The notes under the pieces: generated by a model
What the model was told of the DNA's origin: nothing
The model's input: the letters and a program-made list of their open reading frames with translations, nothing else
The model's database searches: none
Translations under genes and position numbers: made by a program
Shown: one piece after another, positions 8,868-17,989 of the stretch
How the letters are laid out: each line of letters begins with the position of its first letter
Numbering within the stretch: the first letter of the stretch is position 1
Source: UBA7236 sp964463165
GTDB lineage: Bacteria > Bacteroidota > Bacteroidia > Chitinophagales > BACL12
Direction of reading: 5' to 3'
Assembly (NCBI GenBank): GCA_964463165.1
Contig: CAYXBK010000005.1
Location: 171,453-235,452 of the forward strand
Length of the DNA: 64,000 nt

Positions 8868-10424
8868 ATGAAAGGCTGGTTTTTTATTTTTTTATACGTT
8901 TTAATTATTTCAAATATCAGTCAGGTGCATGCGCAGGAATGCACACCGGTTGTTTCATATTTATTTAACGGTGAAACGGAAGATTATTCCGGCAGCGGAT
9001 ATAACGCCGAATTAATGGGTGGTGCCTCAGTCGCAGTAGATTATCTCGCCTGCGGATATAACACAACCGATTATGCCGTTTTACCAAATGAAGTTTTGGA
9101 CGGTGCGACAGATTTTACGATTTCCTTTGATTTTTATCTCAACTCATTTAATGTAACCGGCTCTTCGCCAACAAATACTTTAATTGCCGGAGCGAGCGCA
9201 ACAGAAGAAGCGGAATTTGCAATTTCGTACGAAGAATCAATTCAATCAATTGTAGTTGCATTAAATGGTGTGGGAGAAACATTTACTATTGAAACAATAA
9301 ATGCTGCAACGTGGTATTGCCTCACTGTAAAACGTGAGGGAGGAGATGTAACTGTTTATATTGATGGCATATCAATCGGCACACAAAATATCAGCAGTGG
9401 TGTTGTGGATATTTCATTTCTTGAGATCGGTCAGGAATTAGATTGCCCCGGAGGATGTTTTGCAACAAATCAATCTTTAAACGGAAGAATTGATGATTTC
9501 AGAATTTATAATTGCATCACCTCCGGAAATAATTGTGAACCTTATATCGCACCATGTGATACAATGGCGAGATATCGTTTTGAAGGAAATGCAAATGATC
9601 TTTCTGGAAATGGACAGAATGGAATTTTACAAGGCGGTGCTGATGCATCGGATGGATTTATTTCGATTGGATATAATGCAACTGATTATGTTGAATTGCC
9701 CGATTCGGTATTAACCGGTGCCGGTGATTTAGTGATCTCATTCAATTTCATGTTAAATGATTTTAATACAAGTGGTGCTTCACCAACAAATACTTTTATT
9801 GCCGGAATTAATGCAGCCAATGAAGCCGAATTTGCAATCTCCTACGAAAAATCATCTAACGGATTTGAGATTGCATTTCACGATGCGGGCGGTGTAATTC
9901 CCGCAACAATTGAAACGGGGAAATGGTATTGTCTCGCCGTTTACAGACAGGGAGAAAATGTTTGGGCCACATTAGATGGCGATTCATTGCCTGGCCTGTT
10001 GATATTACCTCTTGGTGAAATGGATCCTGAATTTTTAGAGATCGGACAGGAATTGGATTGTGTTGCAGGTTGCTTTGCCGAAAATCAGTGTTTAAATGGA
10101 GCAATCGACGAACTTATAATTTCTGAGTGTCTGGATGATATTAAGTGCAGCAATTTCCCGCAGGCGATTCATAATTATTATGTAAAGGAGATTTCTGTTT
10201 TCCCTAATCCGGCTTCAAACGTAATTCAAATCTCCGCAGGTGAAAATAAACCCATTCAATTAGCGACCATCAGAAATGCTGCCGGGCAAATTATATATCG
10301 GATATCAAATTTTTCAAGTCAGCAACTCTCAGTTGATATTCAAAATTGGCCTGATGGAATTTATTTTATCAGGTTGGAGGGGGATGATTTTTGGGGGTTG
10401 CAGAAATTTGTAATTGAGAAGTAA
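8868..10424 (+). CDS. Secreted protein with two LamG-type lectin domains and T9SS type A signal
   Basis: The product has 518 residues. The signal peptide ends near His-Ala-Gln (residue 23). Two LamG/concanavalin-like domains follow, at about residues 28-220 and 232-425. They are clearly duplicates, sharing S-P-T-N-T-[LF]-I-A-G, A-E-F-A-I-S-Y-E and E-I-G-Q-E-L-D-C. The C-terminal ~75 residues form a T9SS type A sorting domain beginning V-F-P-N-P-A-S-N. Such domains bind glycans or other surface ligands, and no catalytic domain is present. It probably shares a transcript with the phospholipase D gene just upstream. Confidence 0.85.
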   Translation: MKGWFFIFLYVLIISNISQVHAQECTPVVSYLFNGETEDYSGSGYNAELMGGASVAVDYLACGYNTTDYAVLPNEVLDGATDFTISFDFYLNSFNVTGSSPTNTLIAGASATEEAEFAISYEESIQSIVVALNGVGETFTIETINAATWYCLTVKREGGDVTVYIDGISIGTQNISSGVVDISFLEIGQELDCPGGCFATNQSLNGRIDDFRIYNCITSGNNCEPYIAPCDTMARYRFEGNANDLSGNGQNGILQGGADASDGFISIGYNATDYVELPDSVLTGAGDLVISFNFMLNDFNTSGASPTNTFIAGINAANEAEFAISYEKSSNGFEIAFHDAGGVIPATIETGKWYCLAVYRQGENVWATLDGDSLPGLLILPLGEMDPEFLEIGQELDCVAGCFAENQCLNGAIDELIISECLDDIKCSNFPQAIHNYYVKEISVFPNPASNVIQISAGENKPIQLATIRNAAGQIIYRISNFSSQQLSVDIQNWPDGIYFIRLEGDDFWGLQKFVIEK

Positions 10425-10450
10425 GAATGAAAAGAATATTATTTTAAACC

Positions 10451-11158
10451 ATGGTAATTGGCAACGGCTTACTTGCAAACACATTTAGGGAATTTCAAAG
10501 CGATAATAATATAATCCTTTTTGCATCAGGAATATCTAACTCTTCAGAAACCAGCACAAATTCATTTAAACGGGAGAAAGAATTATTATTAACCTATAAA
10601 GGATCACCACAGCAATTAATTTACTTCAGCACCATTGGTATTCATGATCCTGATTTATCATCTTCGAAATATATTTTGCATAAACAAGAATTAGAATTAT
10701 TAATTCAGGAATATTTTAATAGCTTTCTGATTTTCCGGCTTCCTATTGTTGTTAGCGACAGTCTTAACCCATATACACTCACTAATTTCATTTACAATAA
10801 AATTAAAAGAGATGAACCCGTTCCTGTTTATAAAAATGCAATCCGTTACCTTATCGATATTCAGGACACAAAAATTTTAGTAGCGGAAATGATCAAATCA
10901 AAAAGATTTCAAAATGAAATTATTGATCTGAATTTTGATAATCCAATTTCTATGGAAGAGCTGGTTAAAATTTTTAAATCGGTGTTGAATTCAGAAGTCA
11001 CAACTCAATATTTGAACAGGGGTAGTAATTATATAACAAATAATACCAAATTTATTGAGTTTGTCAATTCAATGGGTTTTAAACTGCCGATGGATTATGT
11101 AAGGTTGTTGATAATAAAATATTATTTAAATCGAAATCCTGATTTTCATGATTCATGA
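10451..11158 (+). CDS. NAD-dependent epimerase/dehydratase-like protein
   Basis: The 235-residue protein resembles short nucleotide-sugar epimerases. The N-terminus V-I-G-N-G-L-L-A is a compact Rossmann glycine motif, and the middle has the strand-helix pattern around F-S-T-I-G-I-H plus a Y-x-x-x-K-like element (Y-I-L-H-K-Q-E-L-E). It is shorter than the usual roughly 300 residues and starts almost on the glycine motif, so an N-terminal trim or altered function is possible. Its 3' end lies 3 bp from the convergent CmcI-like gene, within a block of surface-glycan genes. The substrate is unknown. Confidence 0.7.
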   Translation: MVIGNGLLANTFREFQSDNNIILFASGISNSSETSTNSFKREKELLLTYKGSPQQLIYFSTIGIHDPDLSSSKYILHKQELELLIQEYFNSFLIFRLPIVVSDSLNPYTLTNFIYNKIKRDEPVPVYKNAIRYLIDIQDTKILVAEMIKSKRFQNEIIDLNFDNPISMEELVKIFKSVLNSEVTTQYLNRGSNYITNNTKFIEFVNSMGFKLPMDYVRLLIIKYYLNRNPDFHDS

Positions 11159-11161
11159 AAC

Positions 11162-11866
11162 CTATTTAATCTTCTTTAAATAACCATTTGGATTAAAAGT
11201 CATATAAAATTTTTCTTTTGATTTATCAATTTCAAATTGCTTATTAGATTTCAGGAATTCATCAATTGCTTCAAACGGGCCTGGTCCGAACTCCGGATTT
11301 ACCGGGTGGCCGTTTACATTTGAATCTTCCACCAGCAAATAACTTCCGGTGGTAACAAATTTTGAATAAATATTCATTTCTTTCAGTACATGATCCTTCG
11401 TGTGATCATCATCTAAAATCACAAGCACTGTCCTGGAATCCTTAACTTCATCTTCAACTGCCTTAATAATTGCATCATCCACAGCAGATCCGGTTAAATA
11501 TTTAATTCGCGGATGCACAGGACGTCCTGAAAATTCTTCGATATCAATTGTAACAATTCTTCCTTTTTGCATCAGGTCGCAAAGAGTTGCAAGGAAATAG
11601 GCACTTCCGCCCCTAAAGGTTCCGCATTCTATAATGATATCCGGTTTAACTGCAAATAAAATCTCCTGATACATCCAAGTATCAAAAGGGCATTTCTTAA
11701 TATGCACCCCGAGCCAGGTGGATTCACCCCAGGTTTTATCAAATAAAAATGAATCGTAAAACAGTGAATGAAATTCATCGGTTACCGTTCTTGATTTTTT
11801 TCTACTCATATACAATCTCCGGTAAATCAGGCTTCGGATACTAATTAATTCAGACTTTAAAGACAT
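11162..11866 (-). CDS. CmcI-like (cephalosporin hydroxylase family) methyltransferase
   Basis: The 234-residue protein has the Rossmann methyltransferase core: I-I-I-E-C-G-T-F-R-G-G-S-A (SAM-binding loop, about residue 75), V-T-I-D-I-E, and V-I-L-D-D-D-H-T followed by G-S-Y-L-L-V-E-D. These match the CmcI family, which in glycan clusters usually methylates sugars despite the hydroxylase name. It is the last gene of a three-gene leftward operon (glycosyltransferase, methyltransferase, CmcI-like) with gaps of 8 and 2 bp. Confidence 0.8.
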   Translation of the reverse strand: MSLKSELISIRSLIYRRLYMSRKKSRTVTDEFHSLFYDSFLFDKTWGESTWLGVHIKKCPFDTWMYQEILFAVKPDIIIECGTFRGGSAYFLATLCDLMQKGRIVTIDIEEFSGRPVHPRIKYLTGSAVDDAIIKAVEDEVKDSRTVLVILDDDHTKDHVLKEMNIYSKFVTTGSYLLVEDSNVNGHPVNPEFGPGPFEAIDEFLKSNKQFEIDKSKEKFYMTFNPNGYLKKIK

Positions 11867-11868
11867 AC

Positions 11869-12516
11869 TCAGGATTTTGTTTTAATGGCCAATAATTGAA
11901 ATGCATTTTCGGGTTTATTTTTCACAAACGGTTCTGTCAGGTCGGATATGAAATTCCACAAAAATGCAGGCTTGTATTTCACTTTCGCATATTCTCCACG
12001 AAGTGATTGGATGCCATTGATGCCGTAGACTTTATATCCCCGAGCTGTAAATTCATCTGCACTCCAACCAGATAAATGGACCTGCCATGGATTTTTTTCA
12101 CGATCACCCTGAGGCACAAATCCGTTTGGTGTATATATGATTATTTTATGCTTTGCTATTGCCTCCATTTTATCCATCAACAGAATACCATCTTCCTTTT
12201 TCAAATGTTCAATAAGATCCAAAGCCGCCACAACATCAAAACTTGCTGCATTAAATTCATTATCTATGTCCAACACATTGAGATGATGATACTCCTTGTG
12301 AATACCTTTTGCTTTGCTCAGTTCAATACTTGGAAGAAACGCATCCACACCCGTGCATTCCAATTTGTTATTAAATGATTGCACGGGAGAATTCGTACCG
12401 CATCCTACGTCAAGAAGTGTTTTATAACCGCGGACTTCTTTTTCAATTAGAAGATCATACTTGGAGAAAATCGCTTTGTAGGTATATCTGTATATTTTTC
12501 TTAATAATTTTATCAT
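11869..12516 (-). CDS. Class I SAM-dependent methyltransferase
   Basis: The 215-residue protein shows motif I (L-L-D-V-G-C-G-T-N-S), the acidic end of strand 2 (G-V-D-A-F), and motif IV (V-A-A-L-D-L-I-E-H-L) of a type 11 methyltransferase. It lies between a GT2 glycosyltransferase gene and a CmcI-like gene in the same direction, so the target is probably a sugar of a surface polysaccharide or glycoprotein. The acceptor cannot be read from the sequence. Confidence 0.83.
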   Translation of the reverse strand: MIKLLRKIYRYTYKAIFSKYDLLIEKEVRGYKTLLDVGCGTNSPVQSFNNKLECTGVDAFLPSIELSKAKGIHKEYHHLNVLDIDNEFNAASFDVVAALDLIEHLKKEDGILLMDKMEAIAKHKIIIYTPNGFVPQGDREKNPWQVHLSGWSADEFTARGYKVYGINGIQSLRGEYAKVKYKPAFLWNFISDLTEPFVKNKPENAFQLLAIKTKS

Positions 12517-12524
12517 AAAAATTG

Positions 12525-13526
12525 TTAGCTGTCTTGAACTACGTATTTACCGTTATCAAATATTCCAAGTTCGCCTTCCTTTATGGCAGTCAGCAGGAAT
12601 TTGAATTGTTTCCCTTTACGGCGCACTATCGAAATAAAAAATAAATAAGTCAGGTAAATTGATTTATTCATTTTAAAAATAAATTTGTCGGTTACGCGGT
12701 AATGTGATTGAAAATGTGTTGCATTTCTTGCTGCCAGCAGCGACTTATACCCATCCTGATCTAATATCCTTGATCTTAAAAAGTTTTGTTTTTGAACGAT
12801 CCATGATTTTTCAAGGTCTTCAACTTTTGCTTCAGATATTAAATAAATACAACCGCCATTTGCTGTAATCCTGTTTGTAAATTCAAAATCATCTGAGTAT
12901 AAATAATATCTTTCATCAGGCAGTCCGATTTTATTTAAAATTATTGCCTGGAAAAATAAACCACCATAAGGAGCGAACGGAATTTTTATTAATTTATCCT
13001 GCCGCACCTGTTTGATGAATTTAAGTTTTCGCATCATCTTTCCGGGTAATTTGAACAAATGGAACCCAAAGAAACTATTTTTTACCGGCAATACCATATC
13101 AACCGATTTGCCGTTTGCAATTGCCTGCAAATATCCCCGGTCCGGTCTCAGACATTGCAAAGCAAAAAAGTTATCATTTGTCAAAGTTTGAATATTCCTG
13201 AATTGACCTAAGAGCATCTCAAGAGCTTTTGTCTCAGGTAAATTATCATCATCGAGTAACCATATGAATTGATCAATGTAATTTTCATGGAGATAACGTA
13301 AACCCAAATTATAACCTCCCGCGGATCCAAGATTTTTACCCGGTTGCATTAAAATTATTTTGTCGGGGAATTGAGAAAGCTTTGACCTGATATCATAGGA
13401 AGAATTGTTATCTATTAAAACTATTTTGTTGATATAAGGCTGCGCAGTCAAATAATCAACTACGCGTGTCAAATAATTCCATCGATTTCCGTAAGTAACA
13501 ACCAACGCATTTACCATTACCGACAA
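12525..13526 (-). CDS. Family 2 glycosyltransferase
   Basis: The 333-residue protein has a GT-A fold: the N-terminal nucleotide-binding strand (A-L-V-V-T-Y-G-N-R), V-L-I-D-N-N-S-S, G-S-A-G-G-Y-N-L-G, and the D-x-D-type motif W-L-L-D-D-D-N-L-P near residue 92. Later D-D-F-E-F-T-N-R matches the acceptor-site ED-type motif. The pattern is typical of GT2 rhamnosyl- or galactofuranosyl-transferase-like enzymes with G-G-Y-N. It is first in the leftward glycan operon. Confidence 0.87.
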   Translation of the reverse strand: MSVMVNALVVTYGNRWNYLTRVVDYLTAQPYINKIVLIDNNSSYDIRSKLSQFPDKIILMQPGKNLGSAGGYNLGLRYLHENYIDQFIWLLDDDNLPETKALEMLLGQFRNIQTLTNDNFFALQCLRPDRGYLQAIANGKSVDMVLPVKNSFFGFHLFKLPGKMMRKLKFIKQVRQDKLIKIPFAPYGGLFFQAIILNKIGLPDERYYLYSDDFEFTNRITANGGCIYLISEAKVEDLEKSWIVQKQNFLRSRILDQDGYKSLLAARNATHFQSHYRVTDKFIFKMNKSIYLTYLFFISIVRRKGKQFKFLLTAIKEGELGIFDNGKYVVQDS

Positions 13527-13768
13527 TGAATTTGGATATCTTCTAAATGTATCATTACAGGCTTGAAATATAAATCATTATCCGGCAAATCTAAACAGGA
13601 ACTTTCAGATAAACTACAACCGGATATGGACTCTTATGTGCATCTGCTGTCAAATAAAATTCTCTGGGAATAATAATTACAGTTCAAACATTTGTGTTGT
13701 AATTCTCTTCGACTGAATATTTCTTTGGTTTATTGCCTTTTTATTATAAATTTTGCAAAAACTGATTT

Positions 13769-14680
13769 ATGAAATACTTCTGCTCCTTCATCATGCTTGT
13801 TTTCTCTGCCCATCTTTCTTTTAACCAAACCACAGTTTCGATCGAACCGGCCAAAGATGTTAGTGTTGGTTTTCATGACGGGTATCCAAGTGCAGATGAA
13901 AATTTCTGGAATGCCTCACATTTTTCTGCATTTTCACAACCTGCTGCAGGTGGCGGAGGTGGAGAAAATGCGGGTTGGGGCCTGATTGCGTTTGACCTGG
14001 GCTTGATTCCTGATGGAGCAACAATTACTGAAGCAACATTAGATTTATTTGCATTCGGAACAGGGTTTTCCGGACCTTTGCCTTACGGACATGATGGAGA
14101 TAATGCGAGCTGGTTGTGCAGGATAACAGAGGATTGGGATGAAATGGAGGTAACCTGGAACACTAAGCCTGAAATTACAGATGTAGATCAGGTAATCCTT
14201 CCGGCAAGCACAGACCCGAATGAAGATTATTTGGGAATTGATGTTAAAACTTTGATACAATATTTTACGAGTCATCCGGCAGAAAATTTCGGATTGGCGA
14301 TCCGGCTTCAGGATGAAAGCCCTACGGCAGGATTAATGTTCCATTCTTCAGATTATGCAGATGAATCCAAATGGCCAACACTTCATGTGACCTACACCGA
14401 ACAAACTCAGGAAATAATTACAGCTGGAGAAATGAATTCAATTATTATTTCGCCAAATCCTACCAGTGAATTCATAAACATAAAATATCAACTGAATTTG
14501 CAAAATAACTCTCTTACCATAAAATTATTTAATTCCACAGGGCAGGAAATTTATACGATTGCGGGTGTAAACGGGAATAATCAAATAAATATTCAGAAAT
14601 TACCTGCAGGAATTTACACTGTTGTAATTCAGGATAAAGAAACAGAGCAAATATTCAGCTCAACTTTTGTGAAAAACTAG
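13769..14680 (+). CDS. Secreted DNRLRE-domain protein with T9SS type A signal
   Basis: The 303-residue protein begins with a signal peptide (residues 1-19). A DNRLRE-type beta-sandwich follows at about residues 22-210, with the usual I-x-x-A-x-L-x-L and W-x-x-x-E-V-T-W-N-x-x-P elements. A T9SS type A sorting domain forms the last ~75 residues, starting I-I-S-P-N-P-T-S. DNRLRE domains occur in many secreted adhesins and hydrolases, and no catalytic module accompanies it here. It converges on the flippase gene, with a shared hairpin terminator between them. Confidence 0.8.
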   Translation: MKYFCSFIMLVFSAHLSFNQTTVSIEPAKDVSVGFHDGYPSADENFWNASHFSAFSQPAAGGGGGENAGWGLIAFDLGLIPDGATITEATLDLFAFGTGFSGPLPYGHDGDNASWLCRITEDWDEMEVTWNTKPEITDVDQVILPASTDPNEDYLGIDVKTLIQYFTSHPAENFGLAIRLQDESPTAGLMFHSSDYADESKWPTLHVTYTEQTQEIITAGEMNSIIISPNPTSEFINIKYQLNLQNNSLTIKLFNSTGQEIYTIAGVNGNNQINIQKLPAGIYTVVIQDKETEQIFSSTFVKN

Positions 14681-14698
14681 TTTTATTGCTTTTACAGG

Positions 14699-14724
14699 GC
14701 CCTGATAAATTATTTTATCAGGGC
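14699..14724. terminator. Bidirectional hairpin terminator
   Basis: Perfect 11-bp arms at 14699-14709 and 14714-14724 with a 4-nt loop, followed by a T-rich run on the plus strand. It lies between two convergent genes and includes the stop codon of the flippase gene. Confidence 0.8.
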
Positions 14725-16169
14725 TTTCTTTTCAGCATCCCCGGCACTTCTTTTATTTCATTCCGGTAAACGATGAAGATGAGCAGAACGGCAAAAACCA
14801 TTTGTGCTATATTTTTTATGAGCAACGAGTAGGATGTGAATTGAAAAAGAAAAATAACCGCAATACAATATAGCAGCGGCATAACTATAATCTTGATACT
14901 GTTAAAGCGGAACGTAAAATATTTTCTGCTTTCCATCCATACAAAGATCAACTGGATGGGTTTCACCAGGAAATAACTCCACACAGCGCCCCATATTCCA
15001 AAATAATTTACAAGAAGAATACCTGATCCGATTTGAATGAGTGCGGAGATGGAGAAGATGCGTGGAAGCACATTCGTTTTTTTAAAATAATAAATCGGGT
15101 TCATCAATAAATTGAATGTCCCCCTGAAAATAAAACTTACAAGTAATACAGGCAGGTATTTTATACTTTCATAAAATCCTTCATTTTTTACGAAAAGATG
15201 TATAACAAACGGAAGCAATAATATATTCAATGCAATGATGAGCATATTTGCCATACTGAAAACATGATGATATCTGTTTTCTTCTTTACTGCTTTCTTTT
15301 AATTTTTTATTTTTCCATATCTGATATACCTGCGGATTTACCGAACTTAATAATCCAAGTGCGGCAAATTCAACAATGGTTGTACATTTCAATGCAAAAT
15401 CATAAACACCAACATCAGCAGTGGAAGCAAAATGATTGAGTATGAAATTGTTGATATACCCAAGCACCCATGTGAGCAGACTGAAAATAAAAACAGGCAG
15501 GCAATAATTCCGCAATGCAGGAAAAACAGATGTGTTGAACTGCACACCGAATTCTTTCATCACATAATAAAAGGATAAGGCAAATATCAAAACTCCGGAT
15601 AAAAATCTTCCCCACATCGGGCCGATCAATGTTTGTGGGTAAACATAAATACCGATCACGGAAATCAGCACGGTTACCACAAAATTGAAAACGGCAAACC
15701 AGAAATATTTGATTGCTTTATCTCCAAATACCTGCAGATTTACATAGGTGCGGTAAAACGCATTGAAGAATGCAGTAACAACGCTCATCAATCCATACGG
15801 AAAAAAGGAAATATGCGATGATCCGCTTTCATTTTGAAAAACAAGCGAAAATAAAAAGTCGCCGGCGATCAGAAACAGCAGTGTTAAAACAATGCCGATG
15901 ATAAAAATTGCACCGGTAATTTCTGCAAGAAATTTTTTTAATTGCGCCGGGTCGTCTTTATGATCGTAATAATGCACCGACAAATACGTGTCGATCCCAA
16001 AATTCATCAGGATCTGAACGAGCAGGGCGAAAGAAATATATATTGCAAATTCACCGTAAAGCGAGACAGATAAATTCTCTGTATAGGGTATCAGCAATAC
16101 GACACTTGCCATAAGTGGCAGTGCGGCACCAACTGAAATCAGAAATGCAGATTTGAGGAATTTCTTCAA
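14718..16169 (-). CDS. Oligosaccharide flippase (MATE/Wzx-like)
   Basis: The 483-residue protein is very hydrophobic, with about 12-14 predicted membrane helices, and begins K-S-A-F-L-I-S-V-G-A-A like polysaccharide-biosynthesis (PF01943-type) flippases. Such proteins move undecaprenyl-linked glycans across the inner membrane. The setting fits: glycosyl- and methyl-transferase genes lie nearby. The substrate is unknown. The last codons form part of a hairpin terminator. Confidence 0.85.
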   Translation of the reverse strand: MKKFLKSAFLISVGAALPLMASVVLLIPYTENLSVSLYGEFAIYISFALLVQILMNFGIDTYLSVHYYDHKDDPAQLKKFLAEITGAIFIIGIVLTLLFLIAGDFLFSLVFQNESGSSHISFFPYGLMSVVTAFFNAFYRTYVNLQVFGDKAIKYFWFAVFNFVVTVLISVIGIYVYPQTLIGPMWGRFLSGVLIFALSFYYVMKEFGVQFNTSVFPALRNYCLPVFIFSLLTWVLGYINNFILNHFASTADVGVYDFALKCTTIVEFAALGLLSSVNPQVYQIWKNKKLKESSKEENRYHHVFSMANMLIIALNILLLPFVIHLFVKNEGFYESIKYLPVLLVSFIFRGTFNLLMNPIYYFKKTNVLPRIFSISALIQIGSGILLVNYFGIWGAVWSYFLVKPIQLIFVWMESRKYFTFRFNSIKIIVMPLLYCIAVIFLFQFTSYSLLIKNIAQMVFAVLLIFIVYRNEIKEVPGMLKRKP

Positions 16170-17010
16170 AAACTTTCGGTTGGGGCAAATTTAAGGAAGT
16201 ATGATGTCTTTGGGTTTCGATGGCTGTTATGGCGGCTTGCGGGTAAGATCCCGGAGTGAATTGAAAGCTTATAGGGTTCATTGCAGGTCTTTATTGGAGA
16301 TTGTATCCTACGAAGAGAACAAAGGACTTAAATAACTTCTCCGCCAATCTGCGAAATTTGCGTGCGATTTTATCGGCTTGTCCCACAAAGAGCTCTAAGC
16401 ACATAAATGACTTNNNNNNNNNNNNNNNNNNNNNNNNNNNNNNNNNNNNNNNNNNNNNNNNNNNNNNNNNNNNNNNNNNNNNNNNNNNNNNNNNNNNNNN
16501 NNNNNNNNNNNNNCGGCTTGTCCCACAAAGAGCTCTAAGCACATAAATGACTTCTGCGCCAATCTGCGAAATCTGTTGCGGCTTGTCCCACAAAGGGCTC
16601 AAGGACACAAAAACTTCTGCGTCAATCTGCGAAATCTACGTGCGATTTATTCCGCAAAGAACTCAAAGGACACCGCGGCAATCTTCGAACTTGTTGTGGC
16701 TTGTCCCACAAAGGGCTCAAGGACACAAAAACTTCTGCGTCAATCTGCGAAATCTGCGTGCGATTTATTCCGCAAAGAACTCAAAGGACACAAATAGCAT
16801 CTGCGCCGATCTACGAAATCTTCGTGCGTTTTTATCCCGCGAAGTGCACAAAGGACAAGGCGCCAATCTGCTGTTCTGTTGCGGCTTACGGGCATATTGC
16901 TGCTCTTAGCTGCGAAATCTTCTTGAAAGTGTTTCTAAAACCTGGCTACAATCCACCTCAAAAAATTCGGCCGCCCCGCTAGCACACGGAACGGCCTACC
17001 TACAACTTAA
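16170..17010. repeat. Degenerate GCG-rich tandem repeat field with scaffold gap
   Basis: No convincing gene is present; open frames here are artefacts of the repeats. From about 16300 to 16900 variants of a phrase meaning roughly AATCTGCGAAATCTGCGTGCG and a phrase like CACAAAGGGCTCAAGGACAC alternate. A longer unit of about 118 bp is nearly perfectly duplicated (starting at 16580 and 16698). The composition is more GC-rich than the neighbours. The block separates the flippase gene from ssb. Confidence 0.7.
16414..16513. other. Assembly gap (100 N)
   Basis: Exactly 100 N. The 40 bases immediately before (16374-16413) and after (16514-16553) are identical, so the true gap may be one or more repeat units, or nothing at all if the contig ends simply overlap. 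Confidence 0.97.
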
Positions 17011-17355
17011 TCACAGCTTATTTTGTTTGGAAAGAATAACCATATCACTTACCTGCACCTCGGTATTATACCTTTTCACGCCTGCTTTGTCGGTGTAGTT
17101 ATTATTGATGAGTTTACCCTCAATTGCTACTTCCGAACCTTTATTTAGATACTTCACAATCGTATCTGCCATTTTCCCCCAGGCGATCACATGATGCCAT
17201 TGTGTTTCTTTTACAAGTTCTCCGTGGGCATTCTTGTAATTCTCATTTGTAGCCAGACTGAATTTTACAAGTTTCTTGTTGTTGCCCAGATCTTTAATTT
17301 CCGGGTCCATCCCTAAATTGCCGATTAATTGTACCTTGTTTCGTAACGTACTCAT
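17011..17355 (-). CDS. ssb: Single-stranded DNA-binding protein
   Basis: The 114-residue protein starts M-S-T-L-R-N-K-V-Q-L-I-G-N-L-G and has the SSB OB-fold with E-T-Q-W-H-H-V-I-A-W-G-K and G-S-E-V-A-I-E-G-K-L. The open frame extends eight codons further, but the ATG at 17353-17355 gives the canonical start. The acidic disordered tail and terminal D-D-I-P-F-type tip of typical SSB are missing: it ends just after the OB-fold with K-Q-N-K-L. It is therefore a short SSB, as often seen for the second copy in Bacteroidota genomes, and may not recruit partner proteins. Confidence 0.88.
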   Translation of the reverse strand: MSTLRNKVQLIGNLGMDPEIKDLGNNKKLVKFSLATNENYKNAHGELVKETQWHHVIAWGKMADTIVKYLNKGSEVAIEGKLINNNYTDKAGVKRYNTEVQVSDMVILSKQNKL

Positions 17356-17554
17356 AGATTTGAATTTTTCGATTAACAATTAATTTCCTGTCAGCCTTAT
17401 TTTCAACTGACGAAACAAAGATGAATCAAGCTGACTATACGAGTCGAATGATAACCGCTTAAATTCGGATATAACCATTTGTACATGTTTATAGGGATTT
17501 GCAAATTTTAAAAACTGTTTTTACCTTGGCATTTCAAACCCTTAAATATTACGT

Positions 17555-17917
17555 ATGGAGAAATCACGTAAATGCATTGAATGCGGCAAGGGATTTTTCG
17601 GCCGGTCCGATAAAAAATTCTGCACTGAGCTTTGCCGCAATGCACACAACAACCGATATCGCAGTAAAACTGCAGGCCATGTGCGCAACATCAACAATAT
17701 CCTGAATAAAAACCGCCGTATTCTCGAGCAGTATTTTCCCAACGGATCGCAAACTGCAAATGCTTCAAAATTTAAATTGCTCGAAAAAGGATTCAATTTT
17801 AATTATATCACTTCGGTAACAGGCAGTAAAAAAGGCACGTGTTATTTCTGCTATGAATTCGGTTATCAGCCTACAGATGAAGAAAACCTTATCCTGATCA
17901 AAAAATCGGATAATTAA
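17555..17917 (+). CDS. Small protein with N-terminal zinc ribbon
   Basis: The 120-residue protein opens with a zinc-ribbon pattern C-I-E-C-G-K-G-F and F-C-T-E-L-C-R-N-A-H-N-N-R (Cys at about 7, 10, 23 and 27). A helical middle and a short C-terminal part with C-Y-F-C-Y-E-F-G-Y follow. Small Bacteroidota proteins with this N-terminus are annotated as DUF2116-like zinc ribbons; function is unknown. It stands alone, divergent from ssb. Confidence 0.65.
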   Translation: MEKSRKCIECGKGFFGRSDKKFCTELCRNAHNNRYRSKTAGHVRNINNILNKNRRILEQYFPNGSQTANASKFKLLEKGFNFNYITSVTGSKKGTCYFCYEFGYQPTDEENLILIKKSDN

Positions 17918-17989
17918 AATTGCACCGCAGAACAGCGGGCTGGTTTTAATTCATAAACGGTTTCATCTACCTTTGCCCACCGGCAGGCT

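Noticed and set aside
16300..16900. Repeat field considered as a CRISPR array
   Set aside because: Repeats are degenerate, spacers are not unique or of constant length, and no cas genes are present.
16291..16982. Several overlapping frames in the repeat field
   Set aside because: They arise from the tandem repeats and one spans the run of N; the translations repeat themselves.
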